Assembly (NCBI GenBank): GCA_040509515.1
Contig: JBEVKV010000434.1
Span: forward strand, 1 to 10,486
Length of the DNA stretch: 10,486 nt
DNA from: QHXN01 sp040509515
GTDB taxonomy: Bacteria; Acidobacteriota; Blastocatellia; Pyrinomonadales; Pyrinomonadaceae
Reading direction: 5' to 3'
How positions within the stretch are numbered: the first letter of the stretch is position 1; each line of letters opens with the position of its first letter. The translations under genes were made by a program, and so were the position numbers. A model generated the notes under the pieces. The model made no database searches and was not told where the DNA came from. It saw nothing but the letters and a program-made list of their open reading frames with translations. Shown here in pieces: positions 1 through 7,239 of this stretch.

Positions 1-45
1 ACACGCCGCCCGCCGAGAGCCGGGCCGGACGCCGACCCGCCGAAA

Positions 46-2025
46 CTACCGCGCGGCGTTCGCGTTCATGTCGGAGTTGCGGGCCGAGTCGGACGTTTGC
101 GCCGGGTCGCGCATACTGCCCGTGTGACACCAGCCCGTCTTGTGTCCGCGGTTGTTCGCGCCCGGGAGTTGGCCGTAGGCCCTCTCCGTCACGCCGTCTT
201 CCGGGTCGCCCAGAAACGCGTCGGTCGCGAGGCTGCAATAGTCGTAACGGTACCAAACGTCTGTGAACGAAGTCGTCGAGTAATGCACCTTCGCCCTCGC
301 CCAGCTCGGAATCCCCGCCAGCCAGTTTGCCGCGCCGGTGTACGTGAGGTCGTAGTTGCTCCCGCAACCCGACCCGAAGACGCTTGCGATGGCCGCCAGA
401 TTTCCCGCCAACGCCGTCCCCTGATACGGCGTGCCGACCGATTGAATCAGGCGGTTGCCGGTCGCGTAGTCGAACCCACTCCAGTAATAGGTGTAGAGGT
501 GGAGCGAGGCCGCGCCGCCCTGACTGTGAGCGACCGCGCCGAACGATGGGAACTGCGCGCCGAAGTTCCGAATCAGGTTGGCGAACTGGTCGTGAGTGCG
601 GCTCTGGTTCGGGTCGCTGAAGACGGCGTAGTCTGTAAACTGCGAGGTCGGGAAAGGATTCCCGCCCGAGCAATACCCGTGAATCAGCAGCAGCTTGCCG
701 CCCACCGCCTGCGTCCCGAAGTCCGCCGCGGCCGACGTGACCTCCGGCCTTTTGCCCTTCCGCATCTCCTCCGTAATCTGAGAGACGGCCGCCCGCGCGG
801 TCGTCGGCAGACTGACGATTGACAGCGGGACGGCGGCCGACTCGGCGAGCGTCACGAAGTAGTCCGGGTCTTGCAGGCGCACGTTGCGAAGCTCGTAAGA
901 GCCTGCCGCCCCGGCCCGCGCCAGCCAGCGCGCGTCGAGCATCAGATCGACGTTGACGCCGTTCCTCTTCTCATTGGCGAGCGCCATGCCGCCCACCCAC
1001 GCCACCGGAGACTCTCCGCCGGTTTCGTCGCGGCCCCAGACTTCGGCGTACGCGATGACCTTGCGCCCGACGCCGAGGCCGGCCGCCGGCAGACTGACGC
1101 GCAGGCGCGTCTGATCGACGACGGCCGTGCCGGCCCGCGTCCCGAGTCTGACGTTGTCGGCGAGCACCTGAAAGACGTGCTCACTGGTGCGGACGTATTG
1201 CCCGCCGTCTGCGCTCCTGCCGCGCACGACGACCTGCGCCGTGTAGCGTCCGGCTTCGCGCGGGACAAAGCTTCCCCTGAAGTGCCTGTCGTCCGCGCCC
1301 TTCATGACTAAGGTTTCGGTCTTGCCGCCGGGCGCGCGAATCTCAATCTCCGCGCCCGTGACGCTCCCGGCGAGCGCCTCCGCGCGGCTCGACTCGGTTT
1401 CCGTGCGCTCGTCAGAGACCGAGGCGACAAATTCCAGCGGCTTCCCCAGGAGCGTCTGGTGTGTGTCCAGATAGCTGTAGAGGCGGTAAGGCGAGTCGCC
1501 GGACACGACCAGAAAACCGGCGTCCTCGGGGGCGTTGAGTTTTCTCCCCGTCGCGACCACGTCCACCTTCCAACTCCCGGCCTTGTGCCCCCGCAGCGTG
1601 AAAACTTCGGCGGGGAAGTTGACCCCGTCGAGCCTGACTTCGCTCGGCTGTCTCTCGACCTGTGCGCTCTGACGCAAGTTCATCTGTACGTCACCCGTCG
1701 AGACGAGAATCTGCCAGTCATCGCTGTTCGGCGCGAGCAGCGTCAACCTCAGCTCGCCGGTGTTATCGACCGGCACCTGCGTCGACCAGCGGGCGTTCCC
1801 CGCCGCGTCCTGACGAAGCCGGATCGGCAGCATCGCCGCTTTCGAGCGGACGCCCAGCGTCGCCGCCGCGGGCAGACGCATCGACGGCATCTCTCCGGGC
1901 TCCCCGGCTAAGTTTTTAAAGGCTTCATTCGGAGCCGGCGTGCGCGCGCCCTGTGCGAAGGAGGCGCACGGGAGGACGAGCAGGCAGAGCGAAACCGCGA
2001 AGAGTAAGACCTTGCTTTTTTTCAT
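46..2025 (-). CDS. Secreted alpha/beta-hydrolase (lipase/esterase type) with beta-rich N-terminal region
   Basis: This 659-residue protein is probably an exported lipase or esterase. The start chosen is the ATG at 2025: it has a purine-rich AGGATGGGG stretch just upstream and begins a clear signal peptide (KK at residues 2-3, hydrophobic 6-18, likely cleavage after SFA at 22-24). The frame is open 24 codons further upstream but those codons look non-coding. Residues about 30-430 are beta-rich and unassigned; about 195-290 resembles an Ig-like domain. The hydrolase core begins at about 443: LLLIHGYCSGG (His449, oxyanion region) and the nucleophile elbow AHSQGG (Ser501, with Ala where GxSxG usually has Gly, as in some bacterial lipases). 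Asp610 (EDGVT) and His628 or His634 are plausible remaining triad members. Four cysteines in the core (452, 554, 597, 633) could form disulphides outside the cytoplasm. The substrate is unknown. It is probably transcribed alone, because a terminator lies between it and the upstream regulator gene. Confidence 0.85.
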   Translation of the reverse strand: MKKSKVLLFAVSLCLLVLPCASFAQGARTPAPNEAFKNLAGEPGEMPSMRLPAAATLGVRSKAAMLPIRLRQDAAGNARWSTQVPVDNTGELRLTLLAPNSDDWQILVSTGDVQMNLRQSAQVERQPSEVRLDGVNFPAEVFTLRGHKAGSWKVDVVATGRKLNAPEDAGFLVVSGDSPYRLYSYLDTHQTLLGKPLEFVASVSDERTETESSRAEALAGSVTGAEIEIRAPGGKTETLVMKGADDRHFRGSFVPREAGRYTAQVVVRGRSADGGQYVRTSEHVFQVLADNVRLGTRAGTAVVDQTRLRVSLPAAGLGVGRKVIAYAEVWGRDETGGESPVAWVGGMALANEKRNGVNVDLMLDARWLARAGAAGSYELRNVRLQDPDYFVTLAESAAVPLSIVSLPTTARAAVSQITEEMRKGKRPEVTSAAADFGTQAVGGKLLLIHGYCSGGNPFPTSQFTDYAVFSDPNQSRTHDQFANLIRNFGAQFPSFGAVAHSQGGAASLHLYTYYWSGFDYATGNRLIQSVGTPYQGTALAGNLAAIASVFGSGCGSNYDLTYTGAANWLAGIPSWARAKVHYSTTSFTDVWYRYDYCSLATDAFLGDPEDGVTERAYGQLPGANNRGHKTGWCHTGSMRDPAQTSDSARNSDMNANAAR

Positions 2026-2304
2026 GTTTCCCCATCCTTGTGTAGCGAGCCGTGAAGTGTGAGAGAGAAGCAGCGCCGGCCGCTTCGGGTCGTCCACGAT
2101 GAGGCGACCACTGGGCGACTCTTCAGATTGCCGGCAACTGGGGGCGGTGCGAAGTCAGTAAGGGCTGACGGGGCTTGTGAGAGCCGGGCTTGCGGTTCAT
2201 AGACGCAGCGTTAACTGCCACTGTGCCACGGCCTGAGGCTCTGTTCGAGGCTAAGGTTTATCACGTCCGGGAGTGAGTTGCAAAAAATATGGGGGCCATA
2301 TTTG
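2026..2304. other. Intergenic gap between hydrolase and HxlR genes
   Basis: This 279-base stretch carries no convincing gene. Its right end holds the A/T-rich hairpin described separately. The rest should contain the hydrolase promoter on the minus strand, but I see no good -35/-10 pair there. A small 5-bp hairpin (GTCAG at 2154-2158 with CTGAC at 2165-2169) is present and may be chance. Confidence 0.5.
2282..2303 (-). terminator. Probable intrinsic terminator after the HxlR gene
   Basis: On the minus strand the HxlR stop codon (2307-2305) is followed after one base by a perfect 8-bp inverted repeat (AAATATGG at 2285-2292, CCATATTT at 2296-2303) with a 3-nt loop. The run of six A at 2282-2287 reads as six T on the minus strand and finishes the structure. 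The stem is A/T-rich with only two G-C pairs, so it may be weak, but its position and T-run are as expected. Confidence 0.6.
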
Positions 2305-2712
2305 TTAGCGGGCTTTTTTGCTGCCGAGAGGCCCGTCAGTCTGAGAGGTCTGGCGCTTCAGATGGGCTCTGCCCCAGAGGCGAACGCCCTCGACCAGCGG
2401 CAGCACAGACCGGCCGTAGTCGGTCAGCGAATACTCGACGGGAGCCGGAACCGCGCCCTTCGGTTGTCGCCGCACGAGCCCGTCGCCGACCAACTCGCGG
2501 AGTTGCTGAGTGAGGACTTTCTGCGAAATGCTTGGCATCTCACGCCGGAGCGCCGCGAAGTGCTTCGGCGATTCCGCCAGCCAGTACACGATGATCAGTT
2601 TCCATTTACCGCCGAGCGCCGCCAGCGCCGCCGTCAGCGGACACCCGACGACCGGGTTGGGACGCCCGCGCCGAGTACGGTTACCTGAAGGTGCCTTCTT
2701 GATGGGGCTCAT
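2305..2712 (-). CDS. HxlR-family winged-helix transcriptional regulator
   Basis: This 135-residue protein has the size and motif order of HxlR/MarR-like regulators: a conserved Cys24 in VGCPL, GGKWK at 34-38 followed by IIVYWLAE, the recognition-helix region ISQKVLTQQL (62-71), RELVGDGLV (72-80) and a wing ending VEYSLTDYG (92-100), then LPLVEGVRLWG in the dimerisation helix. In relatives such as YodB and HypR of Bacillus, a cysteine near this position senses quinones, aldehydes or disulphide stress, so a redox or electrophile input is possible but not shown. The N-terminal 20 residues are basic. It is divergent from the exported protein gene at 2788, a usual arrangement for a regulator and its target. 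The ATG lies 7 bases after a TATAAT box and has no nearby ribosome binding site, so the transcript may be leaderless. Confidence 0.9.
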   Translation of the reverse strand: MSPIKKAPSGNRTRRGRPNPVVGCPLTAALAALGGKWKLIIVYWLAESPKHFAALRREMPSISQKVLTQQLRELVGDGLVRRQPKGAVPAPVEYSLTDYGRSVLPLVEGVRLWGRAHLKRQTSQTDGPLGSKKAR

Positions 2713-2719
2713 GCGCCGG

Positions 2720-2748
2720 ATTATATTCCTTCCCCGGCAAAGTTACAG
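2720..2748 (-). promoter_or_regulatory. Probable promoter of the HxlR gene
   Basis: On the minus strand a perfect TATAAT -10 box lies at 2725-2720. A weak -35 match (CTGTAA, 2748-2743) sits 17 bases upstream. The -10 box is 7 bases from the ATG, which places the transcription start at or next to the start codon. The stretch is shared with the divergent gene, whose own promoter I cannot resolve. Confidence 0.5.
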
Positions 2749-2787
2749 ATTAGTTTATTCCGCCGCGGCCGAGGAGAGGACACAGTG

Positions 2788-3408
2788 ATGAACGCACCCG
2801 GACATCTTCGAGCTTATCTCTTCCTGTGCATTCTCGTCGTCGCCCCGCAACCCCTTCGCGGGGGCGCGCGGCAGAGTTCGGGCGCGCCGGGTACGAGCCC
2901 TCAACACGTCCCCGTTAAACGGGACGGGCAACACGATTTCGACTTCGAGATCGGCACCTGGAAGACCCGCCTATCGCGCCGCCTGCGCCCTCTGACCGGC
3001 TCCACCACCTGGGTCGAGTACGAGGGCACGACCGTCGTCCGAAAGGTTTGGGACGGCCGCGCCAATCTGGTCGAGCTTGAGGTCAACGGCCCGGCGGGTC
3101 GCATCGAAGGGTTGTCCCTGCGTCTATACAATCCCGAATCCCGCCAGTGGAGCCTCAACTTTTCCAACAGCGCCGGCGGCACCCTGAGCGAGCCCGTCAT
3201 CGGAGAGTTCAAAAACGGTCGCGGCGAGTTCTACGGGCAGGAGACGCTGAACGGCCGGGCCATCTTCGTTCGATTTGTTATTTCGGACATCACTCCTAAT
3301 TCGTGCCGTTTTGAACAGGCATTCTCGGATGACGGAGGCAAGACGTGGGAAGTAAACTGGGTCGCGATAGACACGAGGGTGAAAGACGAACCCGCCACAG
3401 TGCGTTGA
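2788..3408 (+). CDS. Exported lipocalin-like protein (DUF1579-like)
   Basis: This 206-residue protein has a hydrophobic N-terminus (residues about 9-20), suggesting export; the cleavage site is unclear. The mature part opens with HDFDFEIGTW (49-58), similar to the start of DUF1579-type lipocalin-like proteins, and continues as a string of beta strands (WVEYEGTTVV 75-84, SLRLYNPESRQW 110-121, FEQAFSDDGGKTWEVNW 175-191). I assign it to that general class by pattern only. No catalytic residues are evident, so binding of a small ligand is a guess. The ATG at 2788 is chosen over the GTG at 2785; both sit behind the ribosome binding site GAGGAGAGGA at 2771-2780, and GTG cannot be excluded. It is divergent from the HxlR gene and is that regulator's likely target. 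Confidence 0.75.
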   Translation: MNAPGHLRAYLFLCILVVAPQPLRGGARQSSGAPGTSPQHVPVKRDGQHDFDFEIGTWKTRLSRRLRPLTGSTTWVEYEGTTVVRKVWDGRANLVELEVNGPAGRIEGLSLRLYNPESRQWSLNFSNSAGGTLSEPVIGEFKNGRGEFYGQETLNGRAIFVRFVISDITPNSCRFEQAFSDDGGKTWEVNWVAIDTRVKDEPATVR

Positions 3409-3416
3409 ACGAATGA

Positions 3417-3436
3417 CCGTTGTAAGACTCCAACGG
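3417..3436 (+). terminator. Possible terminator of the lipocalin-like gene
   Basis: CCGTTG (3417-3422) and CAACGG (3431-3436) form a perfect 6-bp stem with an 8-nt loop, 9 bases after the stop codon at 3408. The following CTTCACTTTAA is only moderately T-rich, so termination strength is uncertain. Confidence 0.35.
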
Positions 3437-3473
3437 CTTCACTTTAACTGGGCCAAGATTCGCGTGATGCCGC

Positions 3474-3502
3474 TTGAACTCCCCAACGCTCGCCCGTATA
3501 AT
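3474..3502 (+). promoter_or_regulatory. Strong sigma70-type promoter for the Calx-beta/delta-60 gene
   Basis: TTGAAC (3474-3479) matches the -35 consensus in five of six places and is exactly 17 bases from a perfect TATAAT (3497-3502). Transcription would begin at about 3509, giving an untranslated leader of roughly 207 nt before the ATG at 3716. Confidence 0.75.
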
Positions 3503-3516
3503 CCCCGGCTGTTTAG

Positions 3517-3612
3517 GTCGTGAGTACCCACGGCAGGTTAACTACGGCCATGCCTCCTCAGTGCGACCGGTGACGCCTATCACGGACGCACTCCCCATGC
3601 ACACTTAACCTG
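3517..3612 (+). ncRNA. Structured 5' leader, possible cis-regulatory RNA
   Basis: The predicted leader can form a 6-pair hairpin at 3517-3534 (GTCGTG with CACGGC, one G-U pair). It can also form a longer nested structure: CAGGTTAA (3534-3541) pairs with TTAACCTG (3605-3612), CATG (3549-3552) with CATG (3596-3599), AGTGCG (3560-3565) with CGCACT (3587-3592), then CC/GG and GTGA/TCAC with one bulged G and a 6-nt loop (3574-3579). The two structures compete for one base (3534). It matches no riboswitch class I can recall (cyclic di-GMP, cobalamin and THF were considered). Function is inferred only from pairing and position. Confidence 0.4.
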
Positions 3613-3715
3613 TACGGAGCAGATTCAGGCGAGGGCTGACGATTCTCCACGCCCGACCCCTGCGTCGCGTCTTCAACTCCTCAGGCCCCGACCCTGTGCC
3701 TTAAAGGAAACACAA

Positions 3716-6700
3716 ATGCCCTACACTCTGTCACGCCGCACGGCGGTGATCGCCGCCGTCACTCTGTTAGCACTCTCCTTCGCGGTGATTGCCGCCGCGG
3801 CCGTCGCGCCGGGCTCAATCTCCTTCACCAGCGCCACCTACCAGATTGAGGAGGGCGGCGGGGACGCGCTCATCACCCTCAGCCGCAGCGGCGGCGCCGA
3901 CGGCGTCGTGACGGCGAAGGTCACGCTCGAAGGCGGGACGGCGACCGGCGGTGTCGATTACAGGCGACCCTCGCCGGGCTCGGTCGACCCCGCCTTGAAC
4001 ATCGGGAGCGGGCCGACCAGCACCGTGCGGGACGTGGCCGTGCAGCCGGACGGCAAGATTCTCATCGGCGGCCTCTTCTGGTCTTACAACGGCGTCACGC
4101 GCAACGGCATCGCGCGCCTCAACGCCGACGGGAGCCTCGACAACACCTTCCCCTCGCCCGAGATGAGGAAGGACGTGTTCTGCATCGTGCTCCAGCCGGA
4201 CGGCAAGATTCTCATCGGCGGCGTCGTCTCGCAGTACGGGACGAACGACAACCGCACCGGCATCGCCCGCCTCAACGCCGACGGCAGCTTCGACTCGACC
4301 TTCACCCCCGGGACGGGCGTGGGCGCCTACGGCGTGGACACGATACTCCTCCTGCCCGACGGCAAGATTCTCATCGGGGGCAATTTCCCCACCTACAACG
4401 GTACGGCCGTGGGCAAGCTCGCCCGGCTCAACTCGGACGGCACGCTCGACACCTCGTTCAACCCGGGCGTGGGCCCCGACGGCGGCCTTGTCCGCGACCT
4501 GCTGTTGCAGCCGGACGGCAAGATCATCGTCGGCGGCTGGTTCACGACCTTCGCCGGCCACAGCCGGAACGGCGTCGCGCGTATCAACGCCGACGGCAGT
4601 TACGACGCCGGCTTCAACCCGGGCACCTCCATCGACAACTACAACGTCGAGGCCATCGCGTTGCAGCCGGACGGCAAGGTGCTCGTCGGCGGCGGCTTCT
4701 ACACCAACATGATCCCCTCGGGGAACCCGACCGCCCTCACCCGACTCAACGCCGACGGGACGCCCGACGCCGCCTTCCCCGCCCCCGGCTACGGCACCAA
4801 CTTCTTCACGCGGGCCATCACGCTTCAGCCCGACGGCAAGATTCTCCTCGGCGGCACCTCCAAGCCGTCGCCCACGTCCGATGTCGCGCACTGGCTCGAC
4901 CGCCGCAAAGCCGACGGTACCGACGACACCACCTTTAACCCCGGGGTGAACGCCTTCCTCAACAGCGGCGTGAATAAGATCGCGTTGCAGGGCGACGGCA
5001 GGATTCTCGTGGCGGGGCAGTTCTCCACCAACTTCTTTACCTCCACATACAGGAACCTCTGGCGATTGGAGGGTGACCTGTTCGTCACCTGGAACGCCGG
5101 GGACACGGCCGACAAGACCGTCAGGCTGCCCGTCTTTCAGGACACGAGCCACGAGGAGAACGAGACGGTCAACCTCAAGGTGGAGGCCCTGACCGTGGGC
5201 TCCACGTCCGGCCCCGTGACCGACGCGACGCTCGTCATCACGGACGACGACCCGACGCTCGGGTTCGCGGCCGCCACCTACAGCGTGAGCGAGGACGGCG
5301 GCTCCGTCAGCATCCCCGTCGAGCGCGCCGGCTACACGGGCGGCACGTCCACCTTCACCTACTCGCTCCCCTTCGGCACGGCGAACGCGGGCGACTTCGC
5401 GCACACGCCGTCGATGCTCACCTTCGCGCCCGGCGAGACGACCAAGACCATCACCATCGACATCACCAACGACGCCGTCAACGAGCGCGACGAGACCTTC
5501 TCCGTGCAGGTCGGGGCCGTCACCGGCGGGATCATCAGCCGCCACAGCGCCGTGGTCACCATCCTCAACGACGACCCGCTGCCGACCGTCTCCATCGCCG
5601 ACACCACGGTCGTCGAGGCCGACGCCGGGTTCAAGTCGGCCGTCTTCACCGTCACGCGCACCGGCCTGATAGACCGCAACGTCGTCGTCAACGTGCGCAC
5701 GGCGGACGGGACGGCGGTGGCCGGCGAGGACTACCTCTCGGCCGGCGTCCCGACCCAGTTGTTCATCGCCCCCAACGCCGATTCGGCCCAGTTCACGGTC
5801 AACACCTACGGCGACACCATCGTCGAGGGGGACAAGACCTTCACCGCGGAGATTTCGACGCCGATGAACGCGACGATTACGCGCGCGCAGGCCGTCGGCA
5901 CCATCAAGGACAACGACACGACCACCGGCGTCCCGACCGTGCAGTTCGGCGCGCGCGAGTTCAAGGCGCAGGAGGGCGCGGGCGTCGCGACGCTCGTCGT
6001 GACCCGCTCGGGCGACTCCTCGGCCCCGATGAACGTCAACTACTCGACGGCCCTGTGGGTCGGCACGCCCGGGCCGGGGTCGGCCTGGGATCGTAACGAT
6101 TACACCTACACGCTGGGGACGCTCCGCTTCGCCGCGGGCGAGACGAGCAAGGAGGTGCAAATCTTCCTCACCGACGACGCGCTGGTCGAGGGCGACGAGC
6201 TGATGTCCGTGGCCCTGAGCGCGGCGACGGGCGGGGCGAGCGTGGGCGCGCCCAACGCCGCGTCGGTTCGCATCATCGACAACGACACCGCGCCCGCGGC
6301 GGCGAACCCCATCGACGACACGGCCTTCTTCGTCCGCCAGCACTACCGCGACTTCCTCGGCCGCGACCCCGACGCCTCGGGGCTCGCCTTCTGGACGGGC
6401 GAGATAGAAGGTTGCGGCGCTGACGCCGCGTGCCGCGAGGTGAAGCGGGTCAACGTCTCGGCGGCCTTCTTCCTCTCCATCGAATGTCAGGAGACGGGTT
6501 ATTACGTCTACCTGCTCTACAAGGCGGCCTTCAACTCGGGCGAGCGCGTCCCGTTCAGCAGCTTCGCGTTCGACAGCCAGCAGGTGAGAAGGGACGTGGT
6601 GGTCGGCGACGACGGATGGGAGCAGAGGCTCGCCTCGAACAAGCAGGAGTTCGCCGACGCCTTCGTCGCGCGCACGAACTTCCTCAACGCCTACCCGCAG

Positions 6701-7084
6701 TCGATGACGGCCGCGCAGTTCGTGGACGCGCTCAACAACAACACCGGCGACCCGCTCAACCCCACCGCCGGGGGCTCGCTAACGCAGGCCGAGCGCGACA
6801 AGCTCGTCGCCGACCTGACGGCCGGCGCCATCACGAGGGCGCAGGCGTTGCGCGCCATCGCCGAGAACGCCGAGTATCGCCGCCGCCAGCTCAGCAAGGC
6901 GTTCGTGCTGATGCAGTACTTCGGCTACCTGCGCCGCGCCCCGAACGCGATGCCGGACGTTGACTTCACGGGCTACAACTTCTGGTTGGGCAAGCTCAAC
7001 GAGTTTCAGGGCAACTACATCAACGCCGAGATGGTCAAGGCGTTCATCAACTCGGCCGAGTACCGGAAGAGGTTCGGGCAGTAA
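3716..7084 (+). CDS. Large exported Calx-beta / delta-60 propeller / DUF4214 protein
   Basis: This 1122-residue protein is probably secreted or surface-displayed. Residues 1-30 form a signal peptide (RR at 7-8, hydrophobic 11-30, AAA cleavage region). A Calx-beta domain starts at about 33 and breaks off after GGVDY (78-82). Seven delta-60 repeats of 50-54 residues follow, with DGK/DGR cores at 112, 162, 215, 267, 319, 373 and 427, consistent with a seven-bladed propeller. The Calx-beta domain then resumes at about 453 (FVTWNAGDTADKTV) and ends at TDDDP (509-513). Three intact Calx-beta domains follow (about 514-621, 622-735, 739-858), each ending in an acidic motif (NDDP, DNDT, DNDT); Calx-beta domains commonly bind calcium. 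The C-terminus (870-1120) carries two DUF4214-like repeats (YRDFLGRDPDASG; YFGYLRRAPNA). Calcium-dependent adhesion or matrix function is inferred. It has its own promoter and terminator. Confidence 0.9.
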   Translation: MPYTLSRRTAVIAAVTLLALSFAVIAAAAVAPGSISFTSATYQIEEGGGDALITLSRSGGADGVVTAKVTLEGGTATGGVDYRRPSPGSVDPALNIGSGPTSTVRDVAVQPDGKILIGGLFWSYNGVTRNGIARLNADGSLDNTFPSPEMRKDVFCIVLQPDGKILIGGVVSQYGTNDNRTGIARLNADGSFDSTFTPGTGVGAYGVDTILLLPDGKILIGGNFPTYNGTAVGKLARLNSDGTLDTSFNPGVGPDGGLVRDLLLQPDGKIIVGGWFTTFAGHSRNGVARINADGSYDAGFNPGTSIDNYNVEAIALQPDGKVLVGGGFYTNMIPSGNPTALTRLNADGTPDAAFPAPGYGTNFFTRAITLQPDGKILLGGTSKPSPTSDVAHWLDRRKADGTDDTTFNPGVNAFLNSGVNKIALQGDGRILVAGQFSTNFFTSTYRNLWRLEGDLFVTWNAGDTADKTVRLPVFQDTSHEENETVNLKVEALTVGSTSGPVTDATLVITDDDPTLGFAAATYSVSEDGGSVSIPVERAGYTGGTSTFTYSLPFGTANAGDFAHTPSMLTFAPGETTKTITIDITNDAVNERDETFSVQVGAVTGGIISRHSAVVTILNDDPLPTVSIADTTVVEADAGFKSAVFTVTRTGLIDRNVVVNVRTADGTAVAGEDYLSAGVPTQLFIAPNADSAQFTVNTYGDTIVEGDKTFTAEISTPMNATITRAQAVGTIKDNDTTTGVPTVQFGAREFKAQEGAGVATLVVTRSGDSSAPMNVNYSTALWVGTPGPGSAWDRNDYTYTLGTLRFAAGETSKEVQIFLTDDALVEGDELMSVALSAATGGASVGAPNAASVRIIDNDTAPAAANPIDDTAFFVRQHYRDFLGRDPDASGLAFWTGEIEGCGADAACREVKRVNVSAAFFLSIECQETGYYVYLLYKAAFNSGERVPFSSFAFDSQQVRRDVVVGDDGWEQRLASNKQEFADAFVARTNFLNAYPQSMTAAQFVDALNNNTGDPLNPTAGGSLTQAERDKLVADLTAGAITRAQALRAIAENAEYRRRQLSKAFVLMQYFGYLRRAPNAMPDVDFTGYNFWLGKLNEFQGNYINAEMVKAFINSAEYRKRFGQ
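3977..5071 (+). repeat. Seven tandem delta-60 repeats within the coding sequence
   Basis: The repeats are visible at DNA and protein level. The segment GACGGCAAGATTCTCATCGG recurs at about 4049, 4199 and 4358, and related versions occur at 4514, 4670, 4832 and 4994. The unit length is 150-162 bases. Units 1-5 keep the signature R(L/I)N(A/S)DG; the sixth has RRKADG and the seventh has GDGR in place of PDGK, so the repeats decay towards the C-terminal end. Confidence 0.9.
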
Positions 7085-7105
7085 CCCCGAGCCGAGATTA
7101 AAAGT

Positions 7106-7141
7106 GAAGGCCGCCAGCGAGTTAATCTTCTGGCGGCCTTC
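7106..7141 (+). terminator. Hairpin terminator after the Calx-beta gene
   Basis: A perfect 12-bp inverted repeat (GAAGGCCGCCAG at 7106-7117, CTGGCGGCCTTC at 7130-7141) with a 12-nt loop lies 21 bases after the stop codon. The bases that follow (CCTTTCCC) are only partly T-rich. The minus strand has a T-rich stretch on the other side (AAAA at 7100-7103), so it could also work in reverse. It insulates the two-component operon from the gene before it. Confidence 0.8.
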
Positions 7142-7186
7142 CCTTTCCCTGCCCAAGCTAACCCTCGTGACGAACCCCACACCCGG

Positions 7187-7213
7187 TCTTCATCGTCGTG
7201 CTTTAGATATAAT
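7187..7213 (+). promoter_or_regulatory. Probable promoter of the two-component operon
   Basis: A perfect TATAAT lies at 7208-7213. The -35 region is poor (TCTTCA at 7187-7192, spacing 15, three of six matches), which suggests a promoter that needs an activator. Transcription would start at about 7220, leaving a leader of about 60 nt before the GTG at 7281. Confidence 0.5.
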
Positions 7214-7226
7214 CCGAAGAGCTGCT

Positions 7227-7239
7227 GTAATAGTATTAC
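7227..7239. promoter_or_regulatory. Perfect palindrome just downstream of the operon promoter
   Basis: GTAATA (7227-7232), a central G and TATTAC (7234-7239) make a perfect 13-base inverted repeat at about +7 to +19 of the predicted transcript. A regulator bound here would block initiation or early elongation. A/T-rich palindromes of this size can also be chance. Confidence 0.35.

Larger units (their letters stand above)
3409..3715. other. 307-base intergenic region with promoter and structured leader
   Basis: No gene is visible here. In order it contains a small hairpin after the upstream stop codon (3417-3436), a near-consensus promoter (3474-3502), several nested inverted repeats in the predicted leader (3517-3612), and the ribosome binding site AAAGGAAA (3703-3710) 5 to 7 bases before the ATG at 3716. 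Each is listed separately. Confidence 0.7.

Noticed and set aside
97..822. Plus-strand open frames across the hydrolase region (also 871-1311 and 1459-1911)
   Set aside because: Arg/Pro-rich translations without domains; the minus strand holds a signal peptide and a lipase core.
3509..3715. Known riboswitch in the leader (cyclic di-GMP, cobalamin, THF)
   Set aside because: None of the conserved core sequences that I know for these classes could be found, so only a generic structured leader is claimed.
3977..5071. Tandem repeats as a possible CRISPR or satellite array
   Set aside because: The repeats are in frame, 150-162 bases long, and encode the delta-60 protein motif.
3815..6343. An open frame of 842 codons on the minus strand, opposite the Calx-beta gene
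   Set aside because: Its translation is rich in Arg, Gly, Val, Asp and His with no recognisable domain, which is typical of the reverse strand of a GC-biased coding sequence. The plus-strand frame has clear domains throughout.
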